A program made the position numbers and the translations under genes. Shown piece by piece: positions 9,601 to 16,784 of a stretch of DNA of 64,000 bases (its first letter is position 1; each line of letters starts with the position of its first letter). The notes beneath the pieces are model-generated. The model did no database searches. It saw only the letters and a list, made by a program, of their open reading frames with translations, and had not been told where the DNA came from. Location: positions 62,001 through 126,000 of the forward strand of contig NZ_VORT01000006.1 of the NCBI RefSeq assembly GCF_007997155.1, written 5' to 3'. This DNA comes from Aequorivita antarctica. GTDB taxonomy: Bacteria; Bacteroidota; Bacteroidia; Flavobacteriales; Flavobacteriaceae.

Positions 9601-11120
9601 TGCAACCTTTTTTCGCTATATCTCGTGGAGGACTTTATAACGGAAGTCGCCGAGTTTTTCCGCATAAATAGCTTGTCTTTCTTGTTTACTGGGCTATATT
9701 GCTCAGGCAAACTATTATTGGCCTCCGATTTCCCAAGCAACAGATACCCACTTTCATTTAAGGAGTAATGAAACGTGGCAAGGGCCTTTTTCTGCAAGTA
9801 TGGCTGCATATAGATGAGTACGTTTCTGCAGCTTATTATGTCCATATTGCCAAAAGGGGGATCGCTCAGGAAATTATGTAACGCAAATACGCACATTTCC
9901 CTGATTTCCTTATTAATCTGGTAGCCTGTTTTGGTTTTGGTAAAGAATTCCTTCAGCCGCTTTGGGCTTACATTTTCCAATTCACTGGTTGTGTAGATCC
10001 CTTTTCGCGCCTTTGCTATGGCGGGTTCGCTGATATCCGTAGCAAATAATTGTATTTTAATACCTGTCTTAGTTGCGGAGTCGCCAGTTAGCACCTGGTT
10101 TCCATTTAAGTATTCCTTCAAGCAAATAAGAAGGGAGTATGCTTCTTGGCCGGTACTGCATCCTACCGACCAAAGGCGTAAGGATTCATTGCTTTTTTTT
10201 TGCTGTAGCATTGGTATTATGCGTTCACATAGCGTATCAAAAACATCAGCATCCCTGAAAAATGTTGTTACGGGAATCAGCAAATCTTGGTATAACAAAT
10301 CCTGTTCATCCTTGTTTTCCCTTAAATAGGTAAGATAGGTTGCTGTCTTTTTAATTTTATTGAGAGCCATCCTGCGGAGTATCCTTCGGCGGATGGTGGT
10401 CTGTTTGTAATAGGTAAAGTCTGTACTCTTGCGTATGCGCAACAACGAAAGGATTTTCCTGAAGACCTCTTCTTCCTGATGCGAAATATCCTCTTTCTCA
10501 AACCCATTTCTATCCAAGGCGCTTACCAGTTCCAAAATTTTGGCTGGTATTTCCTCGGGCTTGAGTATAAAATCGACCGCGCCAGAATCTACTGCGTTCC
10601 GTGGCATATCGTCCCACTCGGCCGATTGTTGGTCTTGCGCAAAGGTAATGCCGCCCACTTCTTTAATTGCCTTTAGCCCCGCAGTCCCGTCAGCACCCGT
10701 ACCGGAAAGTACCACGCCCAGGGAATGGCTTTGGTGCACTGCTGCCAGCGAACTGAAAAAAAGGTCTATGGGCAGGTTTAGCTTGTTTTTTTCAGGGCCA
10801 GGGCGGGGGCTAAGCTTCAAGACCCCATCATTGGCCAGCAGCATTTTGTTGCTGGGGATGATGTATATGTGATCGGGTTCTACTTTAATATCATCTGCGA
10901 TTTCCAGCACCGGGACTTTTGTGACCTTTTGCAGCAGATCGGACAATACACTTTCGTGGTTGGGGTCCAAGTGTTGCACAAGTACGTAGGCCATGCCCGA
11001 ATATTCAGGGATGGCTCCCACTAATTTTTTAAATGCTGCCAAGCCACCTGCTGAGGCGCCGATGCCCACTACTGGGAAATTGTTGGCAGATTTTATGAGT
11101 TTTTCTATTGGTTTGCCCAA
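6666..11120 (-). CDS. CheB-CheR-PAS hybrid sensor histidine kinase
   Basis: A 1484-residue multidomain signalling protein without predicted membrane segments. Order: CheB methylesterase domain (about 10-200; triad S23 in GIGASAGG, H50 in VQHLDP, D144 in GTGADGT); CheR N-terminal and methyltransferase domains (about 215-490; SAM-binding WSVGCSTGQEA near 320); a long coiled coil of repeated NEELxS/EELQS units (about 655-740); about four PAS domains (about 740-1245); HisKA with H1257 in SHELKTP; and HATPase_c with NFITNAIKYSP, DKGIGID and GFGIGLFLAKE. Similar fusions are common in environmental bacteria and not tied to flagellar chemotaxis. Two receiver-only proteins follow directly and are the likely phosphate acceptors. 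The ligand and the methylated target are unknown. Confidence 0.95.
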   Translation of the reverse strand: MGKPIEKLIKSANNFPVVGIGASAGGLAAFKKLVGAIPEYSGMAYVLVQHLDPNHESVLSDLLQKVTKVPVLEIADDIKVEPDHIYIIPSNKMLLANDGVLKLSPRPGPEKNKLNLPIDLFFSSLAAVHQSHSLGVVLSGTGADGTAGLKAIKEVGGITFAQDQQSAEWDDMPRNAVDSGAVDFILKPEEIPAKILELVSALDRNGFEKEDISHQEEEVFRKILSLLRIRKSTDFTYYKQTTIRRRILRRMALNKIKKTATYLTYLRENKDEQDLLYQDLLIPVTTFFRDADVFDTLCERIIPMLQQKKSNESLRLWSVGCSTGQEAYSLLICLKEYLNGNQVLTGDSATKTGIKIQLFATDISEPAIAKARKGIYTTSELENVSPKRLKEFFTKTKTGYQINKEIREMCVFALHNFLSDPPFGNMDIISCRNVLIYMQPYLQKKALATFHYSLNESGYLLLGKSEANNSLPEQYSPVNKKDKLFMRKNSATSVIKSSTRYSEKRLHTNEESEPETEKKRTDFKKIADELLLSRFTPASVVVNEAMDIILFNGNTNSYLGQQSGKPSHNLFKMAKGSLAIELRNIIHKVKTEGTSVTKENVPFVENDIRQLICLEAVPLPNVVEPHYLVLFHRQLAAQEDLTLNKKDSEKDEKDLRIRQLENELEQTLEDMRSITEDQEAANEELQSANEELLSGGEELQSLNEELETSKEELQSTNEEITVINHELINLNELVTEERNYAESIVETIHEPLLVLDKNLKVSAANNSYYKTFHTKEKETEGKLIYELGNKQWDIPELRRQLETILPKKNSFEDFEVVHTFEHIGERSMCLNATEIKREDRSKNLILLAIKDITVQKLHWKRKQELLEKFKNLVMQAPVAIMFLKGKNYKVELANDLFLQLVEKGKNFVGKPIFEALPELKEHGLKKLLYNSLKSGEPYYGNEMEVKMGREKKAEPGFYNFVCQPMRDQDNIITGIMVIVNEVTEQVLARKMVEESAHRYNEMIHSSPSLIAIFVGEDLVISTANDAILEAWGKDKSAIGKPLMDAIPELEGQGFDKHLLDVLKTGKAYHAHEMPMNLIRNGKMEMPYFDFVYQAQRDLDGKIEGVAVISTEVTIQAELHKKLKLSEARFHQMTDLVPDMIINATVDGELFYFNNVWTDFSGLTMKKIKKEGWGRLMHPEELPTVEHNWMNAVKTGNDFEMEFRLLDRNGDFKWHISRANPVKDETGKIIMWVGASTEIQKLKDEEKRKEDFLKMVSHELKTPITSIKGYTQLLLSMLKSMAQDNIGTVPLIPSLERIDSQVSRLTRLISEMLDLSRMEESKLELQQETFSINEFVENCVNDIKYTNDEYKIKITHEDTFSVNGDKDRINQVLINFITNAIKYSPIDKNILVRIYKVDEENGAVSIKDKGIGIDKKDHEHLFKKFYRVSGKDETNFSGFGIGLFLAKEIIERHNGYVDVKSKKGKGSEFIFTLPIIAENNHKKKK

Positions 11121-11343
11121 AATGTTGGTTTAGATTGTTTTTTTGTTAATTCTCTTTTAGGGCTTTTAGGGTAGGAGGGGGACAAATTAACTTTGAAATA
11201 TAAGTGAATAAATATAGGTTTATTAATAATTATATGTTAATTAATTCATTGAAGCGATTGAATTACTAATGTTTTAATAACTGTAGAATTTGAAGGAGAT
11301 CCATTTTATATTTGAATGCCAATCCTAATTTTTTTAAAAATAG
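11121..11343. other. Intergenic region between the kinase and methionine loci
   Basis: A+T-rich divergent spacer. Upstream of the kinase start I see no clear TAnnTTTG box on the minus strand; the best piece (CAAATTAA at 11182-11189) does not fit. I see no ORF or hairpin worth annotating. The rest of the gap up to 11643 holds the promoter, riboswitch and palindrome listed separately. Confidence 0.5.
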
Positions 11344-11375
11344 TTGGTTTTTAAATATTTCTAACGCTATATTTG
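11344..11375 (+). promoter_or_regulatory. Promoter of the first SAM-I riboswitch/metB unit
   Basis: TTG at 11344-11346, a 21-base spacer and TATATTTG at 11368-11375 fit the Bacteroidota consensus closely. The predicted start near 11382 lies about 25 bases before the riboswitch P1 stem. Confidence 0.75.
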
Positions 11376-11405
11376 CGCTCACAAAGTTCAAAACTTTATT
11401 GAAAT

Positions 11406-11520
11406 GTTATCAAGAAAGGCCGAGGGATTAGACCCTATGACGCCTTAGCAACCCTTTCTCAGGAAAGAAGGTGCTACATTCTACAACAGTTCTGAAAAAT
11501 CAGAATTGACGATAGATAAC
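11406..11520 (+). ncRNA. SAM-I riboswitch (S-box) upstream of metB
   Basis: The P1 stem is formed by GTTATC (11406-11411) and GATAAC (11515-11520). Between them are the S-box core blocks: AAGAAAGGCCGAGGGATTAG, the pseudoknot partner GACCCTATGACGCC, AGCAACC and GGTGCTACATTCT. This is the SAM-I aptamer family. It sits in a leader of about 260 bases before the metB-like gene, where SAM binding would shut off methionine synthesis. Downstream, 11528-11553 forms an A/T-rich 10-bp hairpin (CAATTTTTTC/GAAAAAATTG) followed by a T-rich stretch; it may be part of the expression platform, but it is weak and I cannot show a switch. Confidence 0.95.
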
Positions 11521-11582
11521 GACAAGACAATTTTTTCATTCCCGAAAAAATTGCTTTCATTCTTTTTAACGTTTTTCTATTG

Positions 11583-11596
11583 TCCGCCGCGGCGGA
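11583..11596. repeat. Perfect 14-bp GC palindrome TCCGCCGCGGCGGA
   Basis: A self-complementary 14-mer in an otherwise A+T-rich leader, 47 bases before the metB start. I recall similar GC-rich palindromes as dispersed repeats in flavobacterial genomes. It has no clear T tract (TTGATCTTTT follows), so I do not call it a terminator. Confidence 0.6.
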
Positions 11597-11643
11597 TTGA
11601 TCTTTTGGTTTAATCTATTTATTAACTCAAAAAAATTAGAAAA

Positions 11644-12813
11644 ATGAGTGCAACAAAAATTATCCATTCCATTCCAAGTGATCCGTTAACAGGCGCTATT
11701 GCCGTTCCTGTTTACCAAACATCAACCTTTATCCAAGAAGCGCCGGGCGTCAACAAAGGTTTTGATTACGCCCGAAGTAACAATCCCACCCGCAAAGTGT
11801 TGGAAGACGTAGTTGCCCAACTTGAAAATGGCCATTCAGGCTTTGCCTTTGCAACCGGTTTAGCTGCCATTGATTCAATTTTAAAATTGCTTTCAGTTGG
11901 TGACGAAATCGTCGCAGTGGACGATATTTATGGCGGCGCGTACCGACTTTTCACTCACGTTTACGAAAAACTGGGAATCAAGGTTAACTACGTTGATGCC
12001 ACCGAAGTTGAAAACGTGGCAAATGCTGTCTCCAAAAAAACAAAGCTTATTTGGATTGAATCGCCAACCAATCCAACCTTAAAAATTTCCGACATCGAAG
12101 CAGTTTCGAAAGTAGCTAAAAGTGTAAATGCATTATTGGTTGTCGATAATACTTTCGCTTCTCCAATCGCACAAAAGCCAATCGAACTGGGCGCTGATAT
12201 TGTTATTCACAGCGGCACAAAATACATCGGCGGCCATTCCGATTTGGTTGCTGGTTTGGTGGTTACAAAAACGCCGGAACTTTCAGAAAAAATAAAATTC
12301 ATCCAAAATGCTTCTGGCGGAATTTTAGGTCCGTGGGATTGTTTCTTGACTATTCGTGGGATTGAAACTCTTGACATTCGGTATAAAAGGCAATGTGAAA
12401 ATGCTTTAAAAGTTGCGTTGTTCTTGGAAAGTCAAGATGCGGTTTCAACAGTGCATTATCCCGGTCTAAAAACCCATAAAAACCACGAAATCGCCAAAAG
12501 GCAACAAAACGGGCTGTTTGGAGGTATTGTTTCTTTTAGTTTGAAAAACGACACCCAGGAAGCTGCGGTAAAATTTGTAACCAATACTAAATTTTTTAAG
12601 TTGGCTGAAAGTCTTGGGGGTGTTAAAAGTTTACTGTGCCATCCCGCACAAATGACGCACGCTTCCATTCCGCGTGAAATCCGTCTGAATGCTGGAATCA
12701 ATGATTCGTTAATCCGTCTTTCCTGCGGAATTGAAGACGCCGAAGATTTGATCAACGATCTTTCCGAAGCTTTCAAAACCATTGAAAATTCAAAAGAAAT
12801 CCTAACCTATTAA
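11644..12813 (+). CDS. metB: Trans-sulfuration PLP enzyme (cystathionine gamma-synthase/lyase type)
   Basis: A 389-residue Cys/Met-metabolism PLP enzyme. The Schiff-base lysine is K193 in HSGTKYIGGHSD; YARSNNPTR (about 42-50) and the C-terminal SLGGVKSLLCHPAQMTHAS are family signatures. The family includes cystathionine gamma-synthase (metB), cystathionine lyases, methionine gamma-lyase and O-acylhomoserine sulfhydrylases, and sequence alone separates them poorly. Control by a SAM-I riboswitch and linkage to homoserine dehydrogenase and methionine synthase favour a biosynthetic step from activated homoserine. The gene that activates homoserine (metA or metX) is not in this window. The next gene starts 11 bases downstream, so they are probably one operon. 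Confidence 0.85.
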   Translation: MSATKIIHSIPSDPLTGAIAVPVYQTSTFIQEAPGVNKGFDYARSNNPTRKVLEDVVAQLENGHSGFAFATGLAAIDSILKLLSVGDEIVAVDDIYGGAYRLFTHVYEKLGIKVNYVDATEVENVANAVSKKTKLIWIESPTNPTLKISDIEAVSKVAKSVNALLVVDNTFASPIAQKPIELGADIVIHSGTKYIGGHSDLVAGLVVTKTPELSEKIKFIQNASGGILGPWDCFLTIRGIETLDIRYKRQCENALKVALFLESQDAVSTVHYPGLKTHKNHEIAKRQQNGLFGGIVSFSLKNDTQEAAVKFVTNTKFFKLAESLGGVKSLLCHPAQMTHASIPREIRLNAGINDSLIRLSCGIEDAEDLINDLSEAFKTIENSKEILTY

Positions 12814-12823
12814 AACGAAAACG

Positions 12824-13972
12824 ATGAGTGCAGCAACGGTAGAAATTCCTTTGGAACAATTGATAAATCTGGAAAAGATTAAAAAGAAAAAGATAAACAT
12901 CGCCATTTTCGGCCACGGAAATGTGGGACGCCATTTGGTGAATCAAATAATTTCATCAAAAGAAGAAATCTCCCGACGACGTGATTTGGAGTTAAATATT
13001 TTCGCAATAGCCAATTCAAAAACCGTTTTGCTCCAGCAAAAAGGATTGGGTGAAAATTGGTTAGAAGAAAAGATAGAAACTGGAAAATCATATAAACCCG
13101 AAGAAGTTATTTCCTTCGCGAAAAACAATAATCTTCAAAATCTGATTTTGGTTGACAATACGGCCGATTCCGACTTTGTTCAAAATTATTCACATTTTGT
13201 TGAAAATGGATTTCATTTGGTTTCTTCGAACAAAATCGCCAATACGTTGGATTTGAATTTTTATAAAGAACTTCGCGAAAAACTAACCTCAAAAAAGCGT
13301 CAATATTTATATGAAACAAATGTAGGTGCTGGATTACCATTGATTGATACCATAAAACTTTTGCATCTTTCGGGAGAAAATATCACGAGAATCCGTGGTG
13401 TGTTTTCAGGATCATTAAGTTATATATTCAATACTTTTTCGGAAGAAGATAGAACTTTCAGTTCTGTATTAAGATCGGCAATTGACAAAGGATTTACAGA
13501 ACCCGACCCGCGTGAAGATCTTTGCGGAAACGACGTTGGAAGGAAATTACTTATCTTGGCCCGTGAATTGGATTTGCACAACGAGTTTGCAGATATTTCC
13601 ATTCAAAACCTGATTCCAAAGGATTTGCGCAATGTATCAAAAGAAGAATTTTTAGAAAGATTGCAGGAATTGGATGTTCCGTTTCAAATCAAAAAGAAAA
13701 ATCAGCCGCACGATTGTGTGCTACGCTACGTAGCAGATTTGCACGGAGATCTTTCAAAAGAAACGGGTGCAATTTTAAATGTAAATTTGGTGTCAGTTCC
13801 CAAAAATAGTATGTTAGGAATTTTAAAAGGGAGCGACTCACTTTTTGAAATTTATACTGAAAATTATGGCGATAATCCAATCGTTATCCAAGGTGCAGGA
13901 GCCGGAGCAGCCGTTACTGCCCGTGGTGTTTTTGGAGATATTTTGCGAATAAGCGACAAAGACTATAATTAA
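12824..13972 (+). CDS. hom: Homoserine dehydrogenase, monofunctional
   Basis: This enzyme reduces aspartate semialdehyde to homoserine. The 382-residue protein has an N-terminal Rossmann motif (IFGHGNVGRHL, about residues 28-38) and the catalytic-domain signatures GVFSGSLSYIFNTF and GFTEPDPREDLCGNDVGRK, which resemble the C-terminal half of bifunctional ThrA. No aspartokinase domain is attached. It sits 11 bases after the metB-like gene in the same SAM-I-controlled transcript. That suggests a dedicated isoenzyme directing homoserine to methionine rather than threonine, while a ThrA-like copy probably exists elsewhere (inference). Confidence 0.93.
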   Translation: MSAATVEIPLEQLINLEKIKKKKINIAIFGHGNVGRHLVNQIISSKEEISRRRDLELNIFAIANSKTVLLQQKGLGENWLEEKIETGKSYKPEEVISFAKNNNLQNLILVDNTADSDFVQNYSHFVENGFHLVSSNKIANTLDLNFYKELREKLTSKKRQYLYETNVGAGLPLIDTIKLLHLSGENITRIRGVFSGSLSYIFNTFSEEDRTFSSVLRSAIDKGFTEPDPREDLCGNDVGRKLLILARELDLHNEFADISIQNLIPKDLRNVSKEEFLERLQELDVPFQIKKKNQPHDCVLRYVADLHGDLSKETGAILNVNLVSVPKNSMLGILKGSDSLFEIYTENYGDNPIVIQGAGAGAAVTARGVFGDILRISDKDYN

Positions 13973-13986
13973 TTATAAATAAAGTT

Positions 13987-14028
13987 CCTCCCCTTTTTTC
14001 AAGGGGAGGTGCCGAAGGCGGAGGGGTT
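13987..14028 (+). repeat. Flavobacterial dispersed repeat with 9-bp hairpin
   Basis: The segment starts with CCTCCCCTT (13987-13995), a 5-base loop and AAGGGGAGG (14001-14009), followed by TGCCGAAGGCGGAGGGGTT. I recall this G-rich wording as a common interspersed element between flavobacterial genes. It lies between hom and osmC and could act as a weak transcription or processing signal, but its base composition is unlike the surrounding sequence and it is more likely a repeat-family member. Confidence 0.65.
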
Positions 14029-14051
14029 AAGCTTCACCAAAAATTGAATTT

Positions 14052-14471
14052 ATGAAAGTACAAATCAACAGAATAAACGACAACTATCTTTTTGAAGCAA
14101 TAGGTGCTTCCGGTGTGCCCGTTTTAATCGATAATAAAACTGATGAACAACCAAAAGGATCAAGTCCGATGGAACTTTTGTTGATGGGCGTTGGCGGTTG
14201 CAGCGCAATTGATGTGGTTTCAATTTTGAAAAAACAGCGGCAGGAAATCATTTCCTATAAAATGGAAGTGGAAGGCCAGCGCAAGGAAGTACGTGATGCG
14301 AAACCTTTCGAGGCAATTCACGTAAAACTGTATTTGGAAGGCAAAATTGATGAGGCAAAAGCCATCCGTGCGGCGCAACTTAGTTTTGAAAAATATTGTT
14401 CGGTTTCCATTACCATGGAAGCTTCGGTGAAAATTACTTACAGTATAATTCTCAACGGAAAAACGCTGTAA
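14052..14471 (+). CDS. OsmC-family protein
   Basis: A 139-residue OsmC/Ohr-fold protein. Both family cysteines are visible, one in LLMGVGGCSAIDVV (about residue 56) and one in FEKYCSVSITM (about 115). These thiols reduce organic or acyl peroxides in characterised members. The gene lies between the metB-hom pair and the second riboswitch, flanked on both sides by dispersed repeats. Linkage of an OsmC protein to methionine genes may reflect sulfur-redox metabolism, but this is inference. It may be read through from the metB-hom transcript. Confidence 0.88.
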   Translation: MKVQINRINDNYLFEAIGASGVPVLIDNKTDEQPKGSSPMELLLMGVGGCSAIDVVSILKKQRQEIISYKMEVEGQRKEVRDAKPFEAIHVKLYLEGKIDEAKAIRAAQLSFEKYCSVSITMEASVKITYSIILNGKTL

Positions 14472-14473
14472 AT

Positions 14474-14504
14474 TTTGCAGTCACACTTTTATAGTGTTAC
14501 TTTG
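14474..14504 (+). promoter_or_regulatory. Candidate promoter of the second SAM-I riboswitch/metH unit
   Basis: TTTG (14474-14477), a 20-base spacer and TACTTTG (14498-14504) resemble the Bacteroidota promoter, with the -7 element one base short of TAnnTTTG. It starts just after the osmC stop and ends 25 bases before the riboswitch, the same distance as in the metB leader. Confidence 0.5.
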
Positions 14505-14529
14505 TGTAAGTTCATATTCATAGTTAAAA

Positions 14530-14637
14530 GTTATCAAGAAAGGCCGAGGGACTAGACCCTTTGACGCCTTAGCAACCTCCCGAACTTTCGGGGAAGGTGC
14601 TACATTCTATCCCGAAATAAATTCAGGAATAGATAAC
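14530..14637 (+). ncRNA. SAM-I riboswitch (S-box) upstream of metH
   Basis: P1 is GTTATC (14530-14535) with GATAAC (14632-14637). The core is nearly identical to the first copy: AAGAAAGGCCGAGGGACTAG, GACCCTTTGACGCC, AGCAACC and GGTGCTACATTCTAT. The two copies differ mainly in the P3 and P4 arms (here CTCCCGAAC...GGGGAAGG and TCCCGAAATAAATTCAGGA). It controls the metH-metF unit. No strong terminator follows at once; 195 bases including a compound repeat separate it from the metH start. Confidence 0.95.
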
Positions 14638-14685
14638 AAAAAACAGGTTTTTCCTTCACCTTTTCTTGATATAATTTTTTTTATG

Positions 14686-14803
14686 GCGTGCCCCGCGAAA
14701 AACGGGTCGGGCTTTCCGCTGCAATCTTTTTAATTTGTCACCTTGAGCGCAGTCGAAAGGTCGCTGACAAATTAAAAAGGATTTCCGCTGTAATCCCTCA
14801 CGC
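14686..14803. repeat. Compound inverted-repeat element before metH
   Basis: About 118 bases of nested symmetry. Outermost are GCGTG (14686-14690) and CACGC (14799-14803). Near-direct copies TTTCCGCTGCAATC and TTTCCGCTGTAATC flank a perfect 15-bp inverted repeat (14726-14740 with 14765-14779, arms reading TTTTTAATTTGTCA and its complement). Inside the loop sits CCTTGAGCGCAGTCGAAAGG. I remember both the GAGCGCAGTCGAAAGG and the TTTCCGCTGCAATC motifs as frequent dispersed repeats in Bacteroidota. It probably is a small non-autonomous mobile or REP-like element lodged in the riboswitch leader. Confidence 0.7.
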
Positions 14804-14832
14804 AAATTTGAACTTTAATCAAAAATCAAGAA

Positions 14833-15846
14833 ATGAATAAAATACAACAAGCACTTCAAAACCGAATATTGATCCTCGATGGCGCAATGGGCACGATGCT
14901 TCAGCGCTATAAATTTTCGGAAGAAGATTTTCGTGCCGAACGGTTTAAGGATTTTCATAAATCGGTAAAAGGAAACAACGATTTGCTTTCAATCACCCAG
15001 CCACAAGCAATTGCGGAAATCCATTCAAAATATTTTGCAGCAGGCGCTGATATTGTTGAAACCAACACATTTTCCAGCACCACAATCGCAATGGCAGATT
15101 ACGATATGCAGGATTTGGTTTACGAATTGAATTACGAATCCGCCAAAATCGCTAAAAAAGTTGCTGATGAATTCACGGCAAAAGAACCGCATAAGCCACG
15201 TTTTGTAGCGGGAGCCATAGGCCCGACAAACAAAACGGCAAGTATGAGCCCCGATGTGAATGATCCTGGATTTCGAGCCATTTCTTTTGAACAATTGCGA
15301 GTTGCATACAAGCAACAAGCAGAAGCATTGATAGACGGTGGCGTAGATCTTCTTTTGGTTGAAACTATTTTTGACACTTTGAACGCAAAAGCTGCACTTT
15401 TTGCAATAGATGAAATAAAGGAAGAACGAAATCTCGAAATTCCAATAATGATAAGCGGAACAATAACCGATGCTTCCGGCAGAACGCTTTCTGGCCAAAC
15501 TGCTGAAGCTTTTTTAATTTCAATTTCGCATATTCCACTGTTAAGTGTAGGTTTCAATTGTGCTTTGGGCGCCAAACAACTCACTCCTCACCTTGAAGTG
15601 ATTGCAAGCCGCACCAATCTTGCGGTGAGTGCCTATCCAAATGCCGGATTGCCAAACGCTTTTGGGGAATATGACGAAAGCCCCGCACAAATGGCTGAGC
15701 AAGTAAAAGAATATTTAGACAAGCAATTGGTAAATATAATCGGCGGTTGTTGCGGCACCACGCCCGAACACATCAAAGCAATTGCTGAAATCGCTTCCCA
15801 ATACAAACCACGACCTGTTTTTCAATCTGAAAATAGTACAGTATGA
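14833..15846 (+). CDS. metH: Methionine synthase N-terminal half (homocysteine S-methyltransferase module)
   Basis: A 337-residue protein equal to the homocysteine-binding module of cobalamin-dependent methionine synthase. The N terminus ILDGAMGTMLQRY and the three zinc cysteines (VGFNCALG and GGCCGTTPEH) are present. Flavobacteria usually encode MetH as two polypeptides, and the C-terminal half lies at 16785-19487. It is the first gene after the second SAM-I riboswitch. Unexpectedly, a PLP dehydratase gene (15843-16784), starting with an ATGA overlap, separates the two halves. Confidence 0.95.
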   Translation: MNKIQQALQNRILILDGAMGTMLQRYKFSEEDFRAERFKDFHKSVKGNNDLLSITQPQAIAEIHSKYFAAGADIVETNTFSSTTIAMADYDMQDLVYELNYESAKIAKKVADEFTAKEPHKPRFVAGAIGPTNKTASMSPDVNDPGFRAISFEQLRVAYKQQAEALIDGGVDLLLVETIFDTLNAKAALFAIDEIKEERNLEIPIMISGTITDASGRTLSGQTAEAFLISISHIPLLSVGFNCALGAKQLTPHLEVIASRTNLAVSAYPNAGLPNAFGEYDESPAQMAEQVKEYLDKQLVNIIGGCCGTTPEHIKAIAEIASQYKPRPVFQSENSTV

Positions 15847-16784
15847 TTCCCACAAAACAAGAAGTTGAAGAAGCGTGTAAGCGCATAAAACCATACGTTC
15901 ACAATACGCCAGTATTGAAATCTACCTATTTAAATGAACTTTCCGGCGCTGAAATTTTCTTTAAATGTGAGAATTTCCAAAAGATGGGTGCTTTCAAAAT
16001 GCGGGGCGCAACCAATGCAATTCTTCAACTTTCCGAAGAGCAAAGAAAAGCAGGTGTCGTAACGCATTCCTCTGGAAATTTTGCACAGGCACTTTCTTTG
16101 GCAGCGAAAAATTTGGGTGTAAAAGCATACATCGTAATGCCAGAAAATGCACCGCAAGTGAAAAAAGAAGCGGTAAAAGGTTACGGCGGAATTATTACAG
16201 AATCGGAATCAACACCAATAGCCCGTGAAACTGAAGCAGAAAGAATTCAAAAAGAAACAGGCGCGACTTTTATTCATCCTTCAAATGATAGAAATGTTAT
16301 CCTCGGGAATGCAACTTCCGCTGCAGAATTGCTTCAATCGCACTCCGATTTGGAGTATGTTTTTGCTCCCGTGGGCGGTGGCGGCTTGATTGCTGGCACA
16401 TCGCTTTCGGTAAAATATTTCGGCACTGATTGCAAAACAATCGGCGGAGAACCTTTTGAAGTTGATGATGCTTATAGAAGTCTTCAATCTGGAAAAATTG
16501 AATTCAACGAAACCACAAACACTATTGCTGACGGATTAAAAACGTTTCTTGGAGATGTCAATTTTCCAATCATAAAAGAATTGGTTTCAGAAATTATAAG
16601 GGTTGAAGAAACCAAAATTATTTCAGCAATGAAAATTATTTGGGAACGAATGAAAATTATTGTGGAACCGAGCAGTGCGGTTGCATTTGTAGCCTTGCTT
16701 CGGGAGAAAGAGCGATTTAAAAATAAAAAAGTTGGAATAATTATTTCCGGCGGAAATGTGGATCTTTCAAATCTTCCTTTTTAA
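15843..16784 (+). CDS. Threonine/serine dehydratase-like PLP enzyme
   Basis: A 313-residue fold-type II PLP enzyme. K52 in MGAFKMRGA is the Schiff-base lysine; SSGNFAQALS binds the substrate carboxylate, VGGGGLIAG the phosphate, and IISGGNVD lies near the C terminus. It lacks the C-terminal ACT-like regulatory domain of biosynthetic IlvA (about 500 residues), so it resembles catabolic threonine dehydratase or serine racemase; the two cannot be told apart here. It overlaps the metH N-half by 4 bases and its stop codon abuts the metH C-half start, so it is fully embedded in the SAM-regulated operon. A link between serine or threonine breakdown and one-carbon/methionine metabolism is inferred. 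Confidence 0.9.
   Translation: MIPTKQEVEEACKRIKPYVHNTPVLKSTYLNELSGAEIFFKCENFQKMGAFKMRGATNAILQLSEEQRKAGVVTHSSGNFAQALSLAAKNLGVKAYIVMPENAPQVKKEAVKGYGGIITESESTPIARETEAERIQKETGATFIHPSNDRNVILGNATSAAELLQSHSDLEYVFAPVGGGGLIAGTSLSVKYFGTDCKTIGGEPFEVDDAYRSLQSGKIEFNETTNTIADGLKTFLGDVNFPIIKELVSEIIRVEETKIISAMKIIWERMKIIVEPSSAVAFVALLREKERFKNKKVGIIISGGNVDLSNLPF

Noticed and set aside
11528-11553. A/T-rich hairpin after the first SAM-I aptamer as a certain terminator
   Set aside because: The stem is almost all A-T pairs and the second riboswitch has no equivalent; recorded only as a possible part of the expression platform.
15025-15584. Two minus-strand open frames over the metH N-half
   Set aside because: They overlap a fully conserved coding region and resemble no protein.
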